From Heliocidaris tuberculata (lineage: Eukaryota > Echinodermata > Echinoidea > Camarodonta > Echinometridae), in the NCBI GenBank assembly GCA_025618425.1, contig CM046850.1:3243986-3307985 (forward strand): 64,000 nucleotides of DNA. The letters run 5' to 3'. The position numbers and the translations under genes are program-made. Positions 53,870 through 64,000 of the stretch are shown piece by piece; position 1 is the first letter of the stretch; each line of letters opens with the position of its first letter. The notes beneath the pieces are model-generated. The model worked only from the letters and a program-made list of their open reading frames with translations, searched no databases and was not told the origin of the DNA.

Positions 53870-54200
53870 TTACAGACAAATTTGCTCTCAGCCAATCAGG
53901 TGCAAGGATTTCAGTAGCTTATAATAGTTACTGCAACTTGTCATTGATGACAAGTTTTATGAAACAGGGCCCAGTATTAACCCTATATGGGAATAAGGAA
54001 ACTCACTAGTCTATGGGTTAATCAACATTTGCCCCTCCACATCCAGGGCCCTTTTTCATAAAAGTTGTTATCAATCACAATTGCAACAAATCTATGACAA
54101 ATCTGCTCTCAACCAATCAAATGCGCTGATTTCAGTAGCTTATAACAGTCACTGTGACTTGTTTAATATTGATAACAAGTTTTATGAAACAAGACCCAGG
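53870..54200. repeat. two foldbacks of the 'CCCTGTTTCATAAAA' family
   Basis: A 5'-truncated copy (53870-53975, ending 'gttttatgaaacagggccc') is followed by a complete one at 54044-54200. Confidence 0.8.
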
Positions 54201-55690
54201 AGACAGAGGAGAAAAATGTGGACCTGAAAGGATACCATAAGCCAAAATGTGGAAATGGTGAACACCGTGGGTGTGCCTAAAACTGATGATCTGGAAAGAA
54301 ACAAAACTGTTACTATATCATCACTGTGAAAATGTTTTCTTTTCAAGAGGGCAAATTCAACTTGGGGACCTTAAAAAGAACAAATCTGATTCTATTTGAG
54401 TAGATGGTGAATAATAATTATATGCTATATACCCCAAATCCATTTCTAAATACACCACCGAATATATATCGACATCGCCATACTGTCTAATTGTATCATA
54501 TTATTTACCCTTCATCAATAACCCTTTCTTTGTGACAGAATGACAAACAATATCAGCCTACCGATGCAAGATAAGATTTGATACACGGTTCGTCGTCATG
54601 GAAACGTTCTAGTGAGAAGCACTTAATTTCCATTAACATTGAAGCATGGGTCTGCCTCGACTGCTTGAGGGAGAGCAAGATAAAAAAGGAGCAATTGATC
54701 ATGTTTTCCTGTCCTCAAACTTGTCAGCTATAATTGAAATTCCGCCTTTTTTTTTTCATTTTGTATTGTCTATTTTGTCTGTCGGGTATCAAAATTGAAT
54801 TTAGCATTACTGTTTCATTAGCCCTCACTAAATGTTGTACCCCATATAAATATCAGAAATAAATAAACAAATAAATAAATAAATAAATAAATAAACAAAT
54901 AAATAATGTAGACCACATATATAACACATAAAGACCAGTTCACAAATAAATAATTGTTCATTATGTTCAGCGCCTTGAGCATTTTGCGTATATGGAAATG
55001 GCGCTTTACGAAAAAAAATTAATATTATTATTATATATGTTTCTTGAAGACCCCAAAGCTTTGTCAGTGCTTGCTCGACATAGCAATGCGTAATGAATGC
55101 AATAATACTCCGCCAATTGAGCTACTGTAACTCTTTGCAGCTGGATTTAATATTTCACAAATACGCACTTGTTGGCGAAGAATATATAATGTTGATAGAT
55201 GGGAATTGGTGTATGGATAGAAAGTTCTTCTATATGTCTATCAACAGGGTGATGCCCATTCACCAGTCTAGAATAAGATCCGTGTATCCGAGTCTCTCAA
55301 ATATGACTACATAATCATCAAAATGGATGGTAAATTGCTCCGCTTTATGAGGATATATATAAAATAGCCCCAAGCAATTCGATGGTCGGTTTAAAGGAAT
55401 ACGTGTCAAAAGACTGTTGCCATGATAACCCATCATTTTCCTTCATACCATCCGTCATCATGGTCATAGAACACCTTGGGCGTACACTAAATAAAAAAGG
55501 CATTGTCGTCATAGCTATCTATCCGTTTTGGTGCCATATTTCTTGATATATATATATATATGTTTTGTTTCCTGTTTTCAATCAAGCGTGCTATTTTGGT
55601 ACTGCTCTGAGAAGGGTGACATGTTTTTGTGAAATAGAAAAATCTCAAGTCAAACGTTTTTTTCACTTGATAGTCATACACATAAAGACA
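54201..55690. other. gene-free stretch
   Basis: An (AAAT)n microsatellite lies at 54862-54906. The sequence near 54965-55015 ('gcgccttgagcattttgcgtatatggaaatggcgctttac') resembles the 3' part of a SINE. No coding exon is supported. Confidence 0.4.
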
Positions 55691-55696
55691 TAAAGT

Positions 55697-55848
55697 CAGT
55701 AGCGGATGGGGGGGGGGGGGGGTTACTCCCGGCTCGTGCCCCCTTTTGAAATGGGAAGGGGGGGGGGGGGGAAGAGGCACGGGCAGGAAATGTTTTCTGA
55801 GATTTGTGCCCGCCCTCCATGTTACAAAATCCTGGATCCGCCCCTGCA
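55697..55848. repeat. hAT-like foldback element
   Basis: Ends CAGTAGCGGATGG and the inverse of CAGGGGCGGATCC ('ggatccgcccctg'). It contains two poly-G runs. Family of 32935-33369. Confidence 0.75.
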
Positions 55849-56074
55849 TAGAGTTTCTTTATTAATGGTAGAAAAGGTATTGTGATAGTCAATATAGGGT
55901 GGATATTATCTAAATGTCTGTAGCTGTATGAATCATAATCATGATAATAGAGCCTATTCTTTAAGTAAAGGTTGGAACTTCGATCCGGCAGACAGACACC
56001 ATAATCAGTGGCGTACCATGGATCCAGCTTTTGAGAGGGGGGTGGGGGGGGGGGGGTACTGGTATCATGGGGAG

Positions 56075-56200
56075 GAGGGCACCGGATAGACGAGAACCAG
56101 GCAAGAGAGGGGCGGAAAGGGTTGTAACGTCTGCAGAGAGCCAGAAAGGCGTTAACTCTGTCATGCCTGTGTAAAAGTATATGAGTTAACGGCCCTTCTG
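56075..56200. repeat. short foldback, 'GAGCCAGAAGGGCGTTAACTC' family
   Basis: 'gagagccagaaaggcgttaactc' pairs with 'gagttaacggcccttctggctcc'. Other copies are at 59203-59265 and 59610-59665. Confidence 0.85.
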
Positions 56201-57496
56201 GCTCCAAACAGATCATCTTTTTTTCACATTGCTTTCCCTCTCCCGTTCATCCTATGATTTTCTCTTTTATCGTCCCCTCCCCCTCCTCCCCCCCCCCCCC
56301 CCCTCGCCATTCCCTTTCTTTTGTCATCATTCGCATGTGAGGGAGAGGGGGGGGGGGGGGGGACACGTGTCCTCGTATCCCCTTGTAGCTAAACCACTGG
56401 CCATAACAAAAAAAACATCCATCATATTACAAAAGATACCATATATAGTAAATGAACGTGATAAATCAAAATCGATTGTCCCTTTTGTCGTAGATTTCAA
56501 TAGATCAATAAGAAACAACGCTCAAGGTCTACATAAAATAGATATTTGCAAAGAGTTCTACAATCCACATGTCTGTCATATTCAGTGGGGGAAAAGTAGT
56601 TGGAATGTATGGTACGGCCATGAACTTCTGTATAACTAAGATTACAAATAACCATTATACTCTAGATTATTCATTATTATTCATCCAAACTATATCTGTT
56701 TGGGTGTGGGTGTTTATGTCATCTAAATTACATAAAAATGACATATCTAAGTCAATTACATTTACGACAGAGCGACTGTGCAGATACATAGTAAATGTGT
56801 AATGTCATCATTGTGCCTAATAGTACTCGAGACATTAAAATAAGGGAGTGAGAACTTCAGAGTTGGTCTGCGCAAAGGCAGAAAATCAGAAAAAAGAAAG
56901 TTGTGAACGTTTAGGGTAAATCGAACAAAGAATAAAGAAATTATGAACCTTCGAAATTCGGGTTCACTATGATATGGAGAAGATCTCAGTGCAATTCAAT
57001 TTTTGATCTATAAAAAGGTTCATGTTACGTTTCCACTAGAAAATTACTTTACTGCTTGTAACGATTTGTTTTTCTACAATCAAATTATAGTTTAGAAGAC
57101 CAGCTCGTTGATTCCTAACACCAACATCAACATCGAACAAGCAATCACTCAACAAAAATATACGAGCAAAGAATGAGATATACATTTTTTTCCCTCTATT
57201 TTCTGCTGTTCCATTTTTTAATTAACCTCCATCGTCATACATACACGCGGAGCTGGTTTCGTCATAACGTTACACTTCGCATCTCCGACTCGTCCAGGCC
57301 CGATTTCTTGAACAAGTTGAAACAAATTTTCAAATTGAAAATACCCCAAATCGGCGATCCGGCGCAACACGGGACCAACGCGTCGCTACTTTACAGAGAA
57401 TTATCTTTAACATATAGGTTCAGTGTTGCACGGGAAAACCCCCTTAGATAGTAAAGCCCGGGTCATATGAGGCGTCGGTGAAATAATGATATCACT
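56201..57496. other. gene-free stretch
   Basis: Poly-C at 56289-56303 and poly-G at 56348-56362. A plus-strand open frame ending at 57451 is richer in G+C at its 3' end (NVTLRISDSSRPDFLNKLKQ) but shows no domain and no splice support. Confidence 0.4.
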
Positions 57497-57911
57497 TTAA
57501 CCCTTTCAAGACAGGAATTATTTAAGGGCTAAATTGATCACATTTTGTTCTTCAAATTGGCAATCATAATATTTTTCTTTTAGTGCTACATGGTTCTAAC
57601 AAAATGTAATGTCTTTGAAAACAATATACATCATTAGAAACTTAGTCGAAAGTTGAAAAAATTGCCAATTTTGTTAAAAAACAGTGATTTTGAATCTCTC
57701 AATGTGTTGCCAATTTAAGGATTTTGAAGCTTATTCTCCTTTTTAAAATTCCTGGCATCAAACGCAATATGGCCATGCAACAAAAATGGAAACAATGTGT
57801 GTAGAAATTTTTGCTCTTTCTACTCATGCATCTGGTATATTTTTTAGAGCTCTGGATCACAAGTTATTGAGCCAAACCACAAAATGTGGTCATTTGTCTC
57901 AAAAGGGTTAA
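57497..57911. repeat. TTAA-flanked MITE, family B, complete
   Basis: TTAACCCTTTCAAGACA at the left, 'TGTCTCAAAAGGGTTAA' at the right. The body is nearly the inverse complement of 24090-24495. Confidence 0.88.
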
Positions 57912-58970
57912 AAAATGATTGCAAAATGGACTGTACAAACAATACTTTGAATAACTGGTGTATGGGTTTTAAGTGCCTTCAAAGGCTTGATTAGAGCAGG
58001 AGATGACGTAATCGAAATGATGCATCGTATGAGCCGGTCCTGAAGACATATTTGGACAGTAAACTGGTCAATCAATCCAAAGCCTGATGTGGGACTCGGT
58101 GGTTTTTCTACATACATTGTACTTTTGGCTAACACAAGAGTTTACATCTTACTCAAGAAATCGGGCCTGGAGTTATTTTTCTAAAAAGATTTCGATATAA
58201 TTTACAACATCACATTGGCGGGCCGTCGGGGAATAACCACAGATTATAACAATATAAAATACAAATACCAAATATAAATACACATTATACCCCTTGGAAG
58301 AATATAAATCGGTAATCTTTTTTTTTTTTCTTCTTCTTTTTTTTTCATGAGACGCACTTGCACTATGCACTCGGAGCTGCATACAAACTATCAAAAGACA
58401 AACAAGACATTCATTTCTTCATTCATTTTTTTCTCCTAAAAAGTAGGGAATATGTTGGAAAACTTTCTAGAATCATATCAGCGTCTCACATAACAAGTAA
58501 CGGAATTACAATTGTATTTTTTAGAATAACAAGTTAACCATAAGAAAACTGACAAAGAAAAATGAAGAATTAGATTCTCTAAAAGACTCGTGCTTCTGTG
58601 AGTACGCTGAAAGAATATAGGATTTTCAGTATGCCTATGTTAAAGCTCTATTAAATTTGGGGGAAAGGGTGTTACAGACATACAATCACACAACCCCATT
58701 CTAAATATCAGCTTTTATTATCTTGTCTATGATTCCATATTATAATCAAAGGGGCAAAGAATGACCACCTTGCTAAAACTTCTTGAGGGCTGGGAATATG
58801 CCATAAGAGCATATGAAGCAAAATGGCCTGTGCAGTAACCAATATCTTCAAGCTAAATAATTATTCTAGATAGGAAATTCAAAATAAAACTGAGTAATTC
58901 GGGATATCTTAACATAATACAGTGTGGGCAATACACATTCACTTATCTCTATTGCACATATCATACTATC
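57912..58970. other. gene-free stretch
   Basis: No gene or strong repeat is seen; a T/C-rich tract lies at 58318-58346. Confidence 0.4.
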
Positions 58971-59120
58971 TGGGCCCTGTTTCATAAAACTTGTTAGCAA
59001 TAACAACTGCCCAAATTTCTCACAAATTTGCTCTCACCCAATCAGATTCAAGGATTTCAGTAGCTTATAACAATTATTGTAACTTGTTCTTGATAAAAAG
59101 TTTTATGAAACGGGGCCCTG
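58971..59120. repeat. foldback of the 'CCCTGTTTCATAAAA' family
   Basis: 'gggccctgtttcataaaac' pairs with 'gttttatgaaacggggccc'. Confidence 0.88.
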
Positions 59121-59202
59121 ATGCAAAAAGACAAAGAATTGTAATATATATATACATCCCACTAATATTGGACATCACTTAATTCTTTTTGTGATTTCGC
59201 GT

Positions 59203-59265
59203 AAGAGCCAGAAAGGCAGTAACTCTATGGAAAATAATAAATAACGCCCTTCTAGCTCTCAGCTG
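59203..59265. repeat. short foldback, 'GAGCCAGAAGGGCGTTAACTC' family
   Basis: 'gagccagaaaggcagtaactc' pairs imperfectly with 'aacgcccttctagctctc'. Confidence 0.75.
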
Positions 59266-59609
59266 ACCATTTAAGCCACCATTGCTTGCAAAACAACAGC
59301 CATCTCAATTGTTTGCATATAATTGTTTCAGCGGATACTGGATACTGTATATACATGTAGCTAGCTCTCTTGAACAAAATTTCTACTGCATATACATGTC
59401 TATAGGTACAGGGCATTAGAATAAACAGGTCTGCTTTTGTTTTTACCATGAAAGCACATAATTTGATAAAAGGCAGCATGAACAAAATAATGAAAGCCTT
59501 ACATTGAACAGAAGGAAAGATGAACGACATTGGGGGGGGGGGGGGGAGTGAAAACTTACAACTGAAGTGTTCAAGACGGCTTCATAAATCTTTACATTAT
59601 CTGGTGTGA

Positions 59610-59665
59610 GCCAGAAGGGCGTTAACTCATATGCTGTAATACACAGTTTTACATCCTTCTAGCTC
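59610..59665. repeat. short foldback, 'GAGCCAGAAGGGCGTTAACTC' family
   Basis: 'gagccagaagggcgttaactc' pairs imperfectly with 'catccttctagctc'. Confidence 0.7.
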
Positions 59666-59707
59666 TGACTAATCAACTGTTGTGACAGATTCAAGTGATG
59701 ACGTATG

Positions 59708-59960
59708 CTAGCAAATCATATAATGAAGCCCCGTATAGAAGCCATTTGAATCTGAGCCACTGATTGTAAGTGACCTATTCTCTCCTGCAAGGGACAACAA
59801 AATGGCACAATGCTCAAGAAGGAGCCGAGCACCACAGCTAGCAAATCGTATAATGAAGCCCCATAGAAGCCATTTGAATCTGAGCCACTGATTGTAAGTG
59901 ACCTATCCTCTACTACAAGGGACAACAAAATGGCATAATACTCAAGAAGAAGGAGCTGTG
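59708..59960. repeat. tandem duplication, unit about 125 bp
   Basis: 'gctagcaaatcatataatgaagcccc' to 'gctcaagaaggagc' recurs from 59838 with few changes ('gctagcaaatcgtataatgaag'). Confidence 0.9.
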
Positions 59961-59999
59961 CACCACAGAAGCTACTAATTGCAACTTTGGAATAGACAC

Positions 60000-62814
60000 A
60001 CCACAGAAATGTTTCTATTTCAGTATGGCAATAAAGTGAAGTACTTCTATAAAGCAAAAAATAACATCTACAAAAGTGAAAGAAAAGGAATGTTTACAAT
60101 GAAAAAAAATATCAAGCGTGTGCACTCACAACCTTGTCTTGACGTGACTTTAAAGTTATTGTTATAGTTATTGATACGGTGAGGTGTGACTGGAAAAGCC
60201 TATGTGACCTAAAGTATGAACCCAATATTGTTCCCGTCTTGCCAGTTCATAACTATTTTATTTGTACAAAGGTTTACCCAACATAGCAACAACTAGTATA
60301 ATCTTCCTGCATTCTACTCAATAACTGCATACACTGTATACATGTATTCATGAACGGGTCCATTTGCAAATGCACAGAATGTTACAATCTACTGCTAGAA
60401 AAGTGACTTGGTTTCTTCCATTAGAAACACACATTTTGATATGGTGACCCTTCTGAAATATGTTCAGAAAAATACTTGGAATGCAAAAAAAGGTACATTG
60501 TTTATCATATTAGAGATCTTCTCAAACCATCCCATAGCCCCCCCCCCCCCAATAAAAAATAAAACTTATGAGGGTATCATTAGGGCGATTCTGAGACAAC
60601 CCCCCCCCCCCCACCCTTTTTTTTAAATGACTGAAATAATAACACATTGGACCTTAAAAGTCTACTCTGAAAAACAATGCACTTCACAATATGAAATACA
60701 AAAACATGTGTAAGAACAAAAAACAGTTTAATATTTTTCTTTTTACAGCTAGCCTCCGAGTGCATAGAATCATTCCTGTTTCCAAAAATGTTCTATAAAC
60801 CATTTACATTAATTTGGATTACATAAAGATAAGACAATCTCGTACCTATTGTGATCCTTCTCAAAAATTAATACACATATGTCAATTAATTTATACATGT
60901 ACAGCATATGACAAAATTTAAATAAGCACTGTAATAAACAAAATATATATGAATTCCTTTACAGTATATCATCAATGTTAAACATAAGCTCCATAAACAA
61001 AAATGTAAATATATGTGCCATCTCTAAGAGCTTAGTGCAGCACATAAGAAGTACTGGGGTTTTTAGAGGAGAAATAACATTTCAAAAATATATATTAATA
61101 AAAAAATGAACATTAACATAACAACATATAAATACTTGAATGACAGATATGCATGAATGATTAAATGATACTCGGAAATAGAATCTCCGATCAAGTTACA
61201 CAATAAAATGAACCAAATAAAATGTAAATACAGGATTTTGAAGTGTTTTTAAATGAGATTAGTGAACTGGGTTAATATTAGAGTTAATGATGCATAACTT
61301 ATGAGTAATTCATTAAGGGATTTTGATTATTTGTGAAATATACTCTAGGCAAGAAATATCTAAATGCAAATAAAAAGGATGGGTATAATACATGCCTATG
61401 TCACTTGAGTCAGCTATGCTCTAGTGAAGTCGTCATGCAGGTGCGGATCTCAACCACAATCGAACGATAAATCAAGGGAAAATGAGTTGGTTTCTAATTA
61501 TGCAGGAATGTGCAGGGATTATATTTTGAATGACAAAAAGATTTTCAAGCATGTGTTGCATACACATGTAATTTCCATAATCCTGAGATAGGCTAAAGCC
61601 TTTATCTAATTACGATTGAAACATGCAGTGTTGTAAAAAAATAGGGATGGACTTCACCTAGACAATTAAGCCAAGATCAATATATATATTGAACATTTTC
61701 TCATCACTGAAAATCTGACCGTAAGAGAGAGAAGAGAGAGAGAGAGAAAGAATTTATTACGGGAATCTGGACAAGATCCTAACAAACTGGTTAAAAATAA
61801 AATGCACATTTGAATTAGGATACACATGAAGAACAGTCAACCACAATTGATTTGAATCAATTCACTAACAGCATCAAGATACAGGCCTCAAAGGCATAAT
61901 TACCCAGAAGCTACACAGCATTTTAACTGTCACTGCTACCAGTGAGTCAAAAAACATTCAGCAAACAAGATGAAGAAGATAAAAAGAGCCCTTTCAATAA
62001 CAATGAAGATGAAACTAACATGAACACACATGGACAATCTCCTATCAAAAAGGCAATTCAGTGTTGTACCTCAGGCTTCATAAAGGAATGATTCGTATTT
62101 CGTATTCTGTACAATTTCAAATAATTTGAAATTCACTATAAATTCCTCAAAATCTACATTCCAAGTATTGACAAATTCACGTCTATGTGATAACTGAAAG
62201 TATTCCATCTTACTCTAATTTTAATAAAATTCCAATATTTTCAGGACAGAAGAAAAATAATGCCTCCGGCACCACCTTCGGTGGGCGGAGGCATAATAAT
62301 TTTGATGATCAATATTTAACTGGCCTGCTGTAAAATATCAATTACTTTCCTTGCTCAGTTTCAAGATTGAAGTTCCTTACTTTCCAAAACTAAAATAAAT
62401 TTTTGCGAATAGGACTAATAAGACTATTTCGGGAGTGGTTAAATTCGTGACCGAATACATTACTGGTAGTGGCAAGCTGGTCGTCTGTGCATGGATGTCT
62501 AGACACATATCTACTGCAGTACTAGTAGGCCATGCATAAGGCATTGCAGTATGTATGTTGACAATATTTTAACGTGTTGTTAAATTCGCGACCGACTAGT
62601 GATTCGCGAAATTTGTGAAAATGAAACCCCAGCGAAATATATGGCGTATACTAATATATCCTTTCAACACCTGTTGGTAATGATACATTAATCAGCCCTT
62701 CAGTACGTTAACAAATACTAGCTTCAACTAAATTGTGTATGGATCATTTTGTCCTGTGTACCTTCTAAGTTTCCAAAAGATTTTCGTAACTTAAAAGAAA
62801 AAACATGCCAAGTA
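60000..62814. other. gene-free AT-rich stretch, possible 3' UTR
   Basis: No coding exon is seen. Poly-C runs lie at 60540-60550 and 60601-60612 and (GA)n at about 61725-61748. If the frame at 62815-63062 is a last exon, the stretch just left of it would be its 3' UTR. Confidence 0.35.
62261..62293. repeat. perfect-looking hairpin 'TGCCTCCGGC...GGAGGCA'
   Basis: 'tgcctccggcaccacc' and 'ggtgggcggaggca' face each other around a four-base loop, with A/T-rich flanks. Likely the core of a small repeat element. Confidence 0.6.
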
Positions 62815-63062
62815 TTACAAGGAAATACAGTGTTGGTCAAGATCATGGATGTCATGAAAATTTCCTCTTTTCTTGGTGCATCTTTTTCGGTCCGATGCCA
62901 ATAATAAAAATCTTAAAGGTTTAAGGTGACAAAATGTCAGGGTTATCTGTCTGACTGCTTGTTTTCTCTTTAGTGTTTTCTTTTGAAATTCCCGATATTT
63001 CTTCATTCGAGATTTATAGATGTGAATTTTCAGCTCAGAACCAATTTTACTAGTGCACTTCC
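62815..63062 (-). CDS. possible last exon of an unidentified gene
   Basis: Read on the minus strand, 'gaattctttttacag' is followed by an open frame of about 82 codons to a TAA at 62815-62817. It is strongly basic: KIGSELKIHIYKSRMKKYRE, then FQKKTLKRKQAVRQITL and a hydrophobic stretch. The acceptor is good, and K/R-rich C-termini are common in nuclear proteins, but no upstream exon is seen before the window edge and I do not recognise the family. It could equally be chance. Confidence 0.3.
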
Positions 63063-63309
63063 CTGTAAAAAGAATTCAGCCACAACACTAGATATCAGAC
63101 ATTGATTTTCTAGTCAACAATCCTGAAAAAAATCAAACACAAAAATGTTTGCTCTGTTTTAAATGCAAGTATTCAAGAGCCAAATTTTGTAGGATTGTGT
63201 TGTACAATATCAAATGTGTACCAAAAAAAAATTATTAAATGAAAGAAATATTTTTTTTTCCTTCACCCATTTGACTTTTAGCAATACTGTAATAACTCTA
63301 CTTCTAACG

Positions 63310-63545
63310 GGTGGAGAGCATAGAGAAGGTTGAGTTCTGGGAAAGGTAAAAAATAATTTGTGAGCTTTTCTCATTCTTTTCATGTTAGTTTGGAAGATTA
63401 CCATAGTAGATATGTCCCCTGAAAAGAATTGCTCTTCAAATGCCCTCACATTCAAAATATGACAAGAAAGAGCTGAAATGTTTGGGCCGAACATTTGTGT
63501 GTAGTCCCATATACACATTTCTGTGTGCAGTGCATGTGACTCTCA
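63310..63545. repeat. inverted copy of the repeat at 7205-7440
   Basis: 'gaaggttgagttctgggaaaggt', 'tgccctcacattcaaaatatgacaagaaa' and 'gtagtcccatatacacatttctgtgtgcagt' match the opposite strand of 7205-7440 with scattered changes. Confidence 0.75.
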
Positions 63546-63897
63546 GCAGGATTGAGTCAATCTTTTTTATCATTTTGGTGATTCCAAAACCTTACAGCAT
63601 ACACCAATTCTTATATGGTATATAATCAACCTTTCCCAATTTCAGACCTGCCAACCCTGAAACCCAAGAAATAAGGACAAATGACAAGGCAGAGGCTGAA
63701 AATCGGGACATTTCTGAGTTTCCTGTACATTACTACAGACAGATTTTTGCAAAAACAGGGACACAGTGGTAGAAGTGGCTCTTTCATTTACCAAAAATCG
63801 GGATTGTCCGTTAAATAGAGACAGCTGGCAGGTATGCAATTGCTTTGAGACAGTTTCGTTCACAATTCATTTTCATGACCAGAACTCAACTTCATCT

Positions 63898-64000
63898 TTA
63901 ACCCTTTCAAGACAATTGACCACATTTTGTGGTTTGGCTCAATAACCTTTGATTCAGAGCTCTAGAAAATATACCAGATGCAGGAGTAGAAAGAGCAAAA
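63898..64000. repeat. TTAA-flanked MITE, family B, cut by window edge
   Basis: TTAACCCTTTCAAGACAATTG and the following 'ccagatgcaggagtagaaagagc' match the start of family B; the rest lies outside the window. Confidence 0.85.

Noticed and set aside
57173..57451. 92-aa plus-strand frame with a hydrophobic start and GC-richer end
   Set aside because: It could suggest a secreted peptide, but the context is all repeats, there is no homology I recognise, and the frame length is within chance.
62261..62293. GC-rich hairpin followed by A/T-rich bases, like a bacterial terminator
   Set aside because: The sequence is eukaryotic; the hairpin is better explained as a small repeat element.
1..64000. CRISPR arrays, bacterial operons or phage genes
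   Set aside because: No regularly spaced direct repeats with unique spacers and no bacterial gene layout are present; genes are split by GT-AG introns.

Overview
This is a eukaryotic, AT-rich, repeat-dense window with short exons, long introns, GT-AG splice sites, many microsatellites and no operons. The encoded proteins are animal (MED4, eIF4E2/4EHP, phospholipid scramblase, PTB-domain and MYND-finger proteins). The dispersed repeat families (TTAA-flanked foldback MITEs, 'CTGTTTCATAAAA' foldbacks, tRNA-derived SINEs) suggest a marine deuterostome invertebrate, most likely a sea urchin. The species is an inference from repeat style, not a match I could run.

Layout. 1-3.6 kb is decayed mobile-element material: a 560-bp tandem duplication carrying transposase-like relic ORFs, a Ty3/gypsy-type gag relic with two zinc knuckles, and a broken zinc-motif ORF. 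3.6-9.6 kb is non-coding, with foldback MITEs and one tRNA-derived SINE. 9.6-15.1 kb (minus strand) is a complete six-exon MED4 gene, 750 coding bases, 249 aa. 15.2-20.6 kb is an unusual repeat field: a hAT-like insertion, a foldback element with a perfect 9-bp target duplication, a second palindrome with arms of about 329 bp directly beside it, and several direct and inverted copies of MED4 intron 2. One of these copies carries most of MED4 exon 2 fused to another open segment. 21.1-26.2 kb (plus strand) is eIF4E2/4EHP, exons 2 to 7; exon 1 was not found. 31.3-39.0 kb (minus) is a complete seven-exon phospholipid scramblase, 774 coding bases, 257 aa. 40.95-46.8 kb (plus) is a three-exon gene for a 1262-aa protein of unknown family with a C-terminal MYND zinc finger and a Gly-2 N-terminus that could be myristoylated. 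49.2-50.0 kb (minus) is a single-exon PTB-domain protein. The rest, to 64 kb, is mostly repeats, with a possible last exon of a further minus-strand gene at 62.8-63.1 kb.

The exon chains of MED4, the scramblase and the MYND gene were assembled by hand from splice signals, reading phase and remembered homology. All three close in frame with a start and a stop, which is strong internal support. MED4 acts in transcription and 4EHP in translational repression; I see no common pathway among the five genes.
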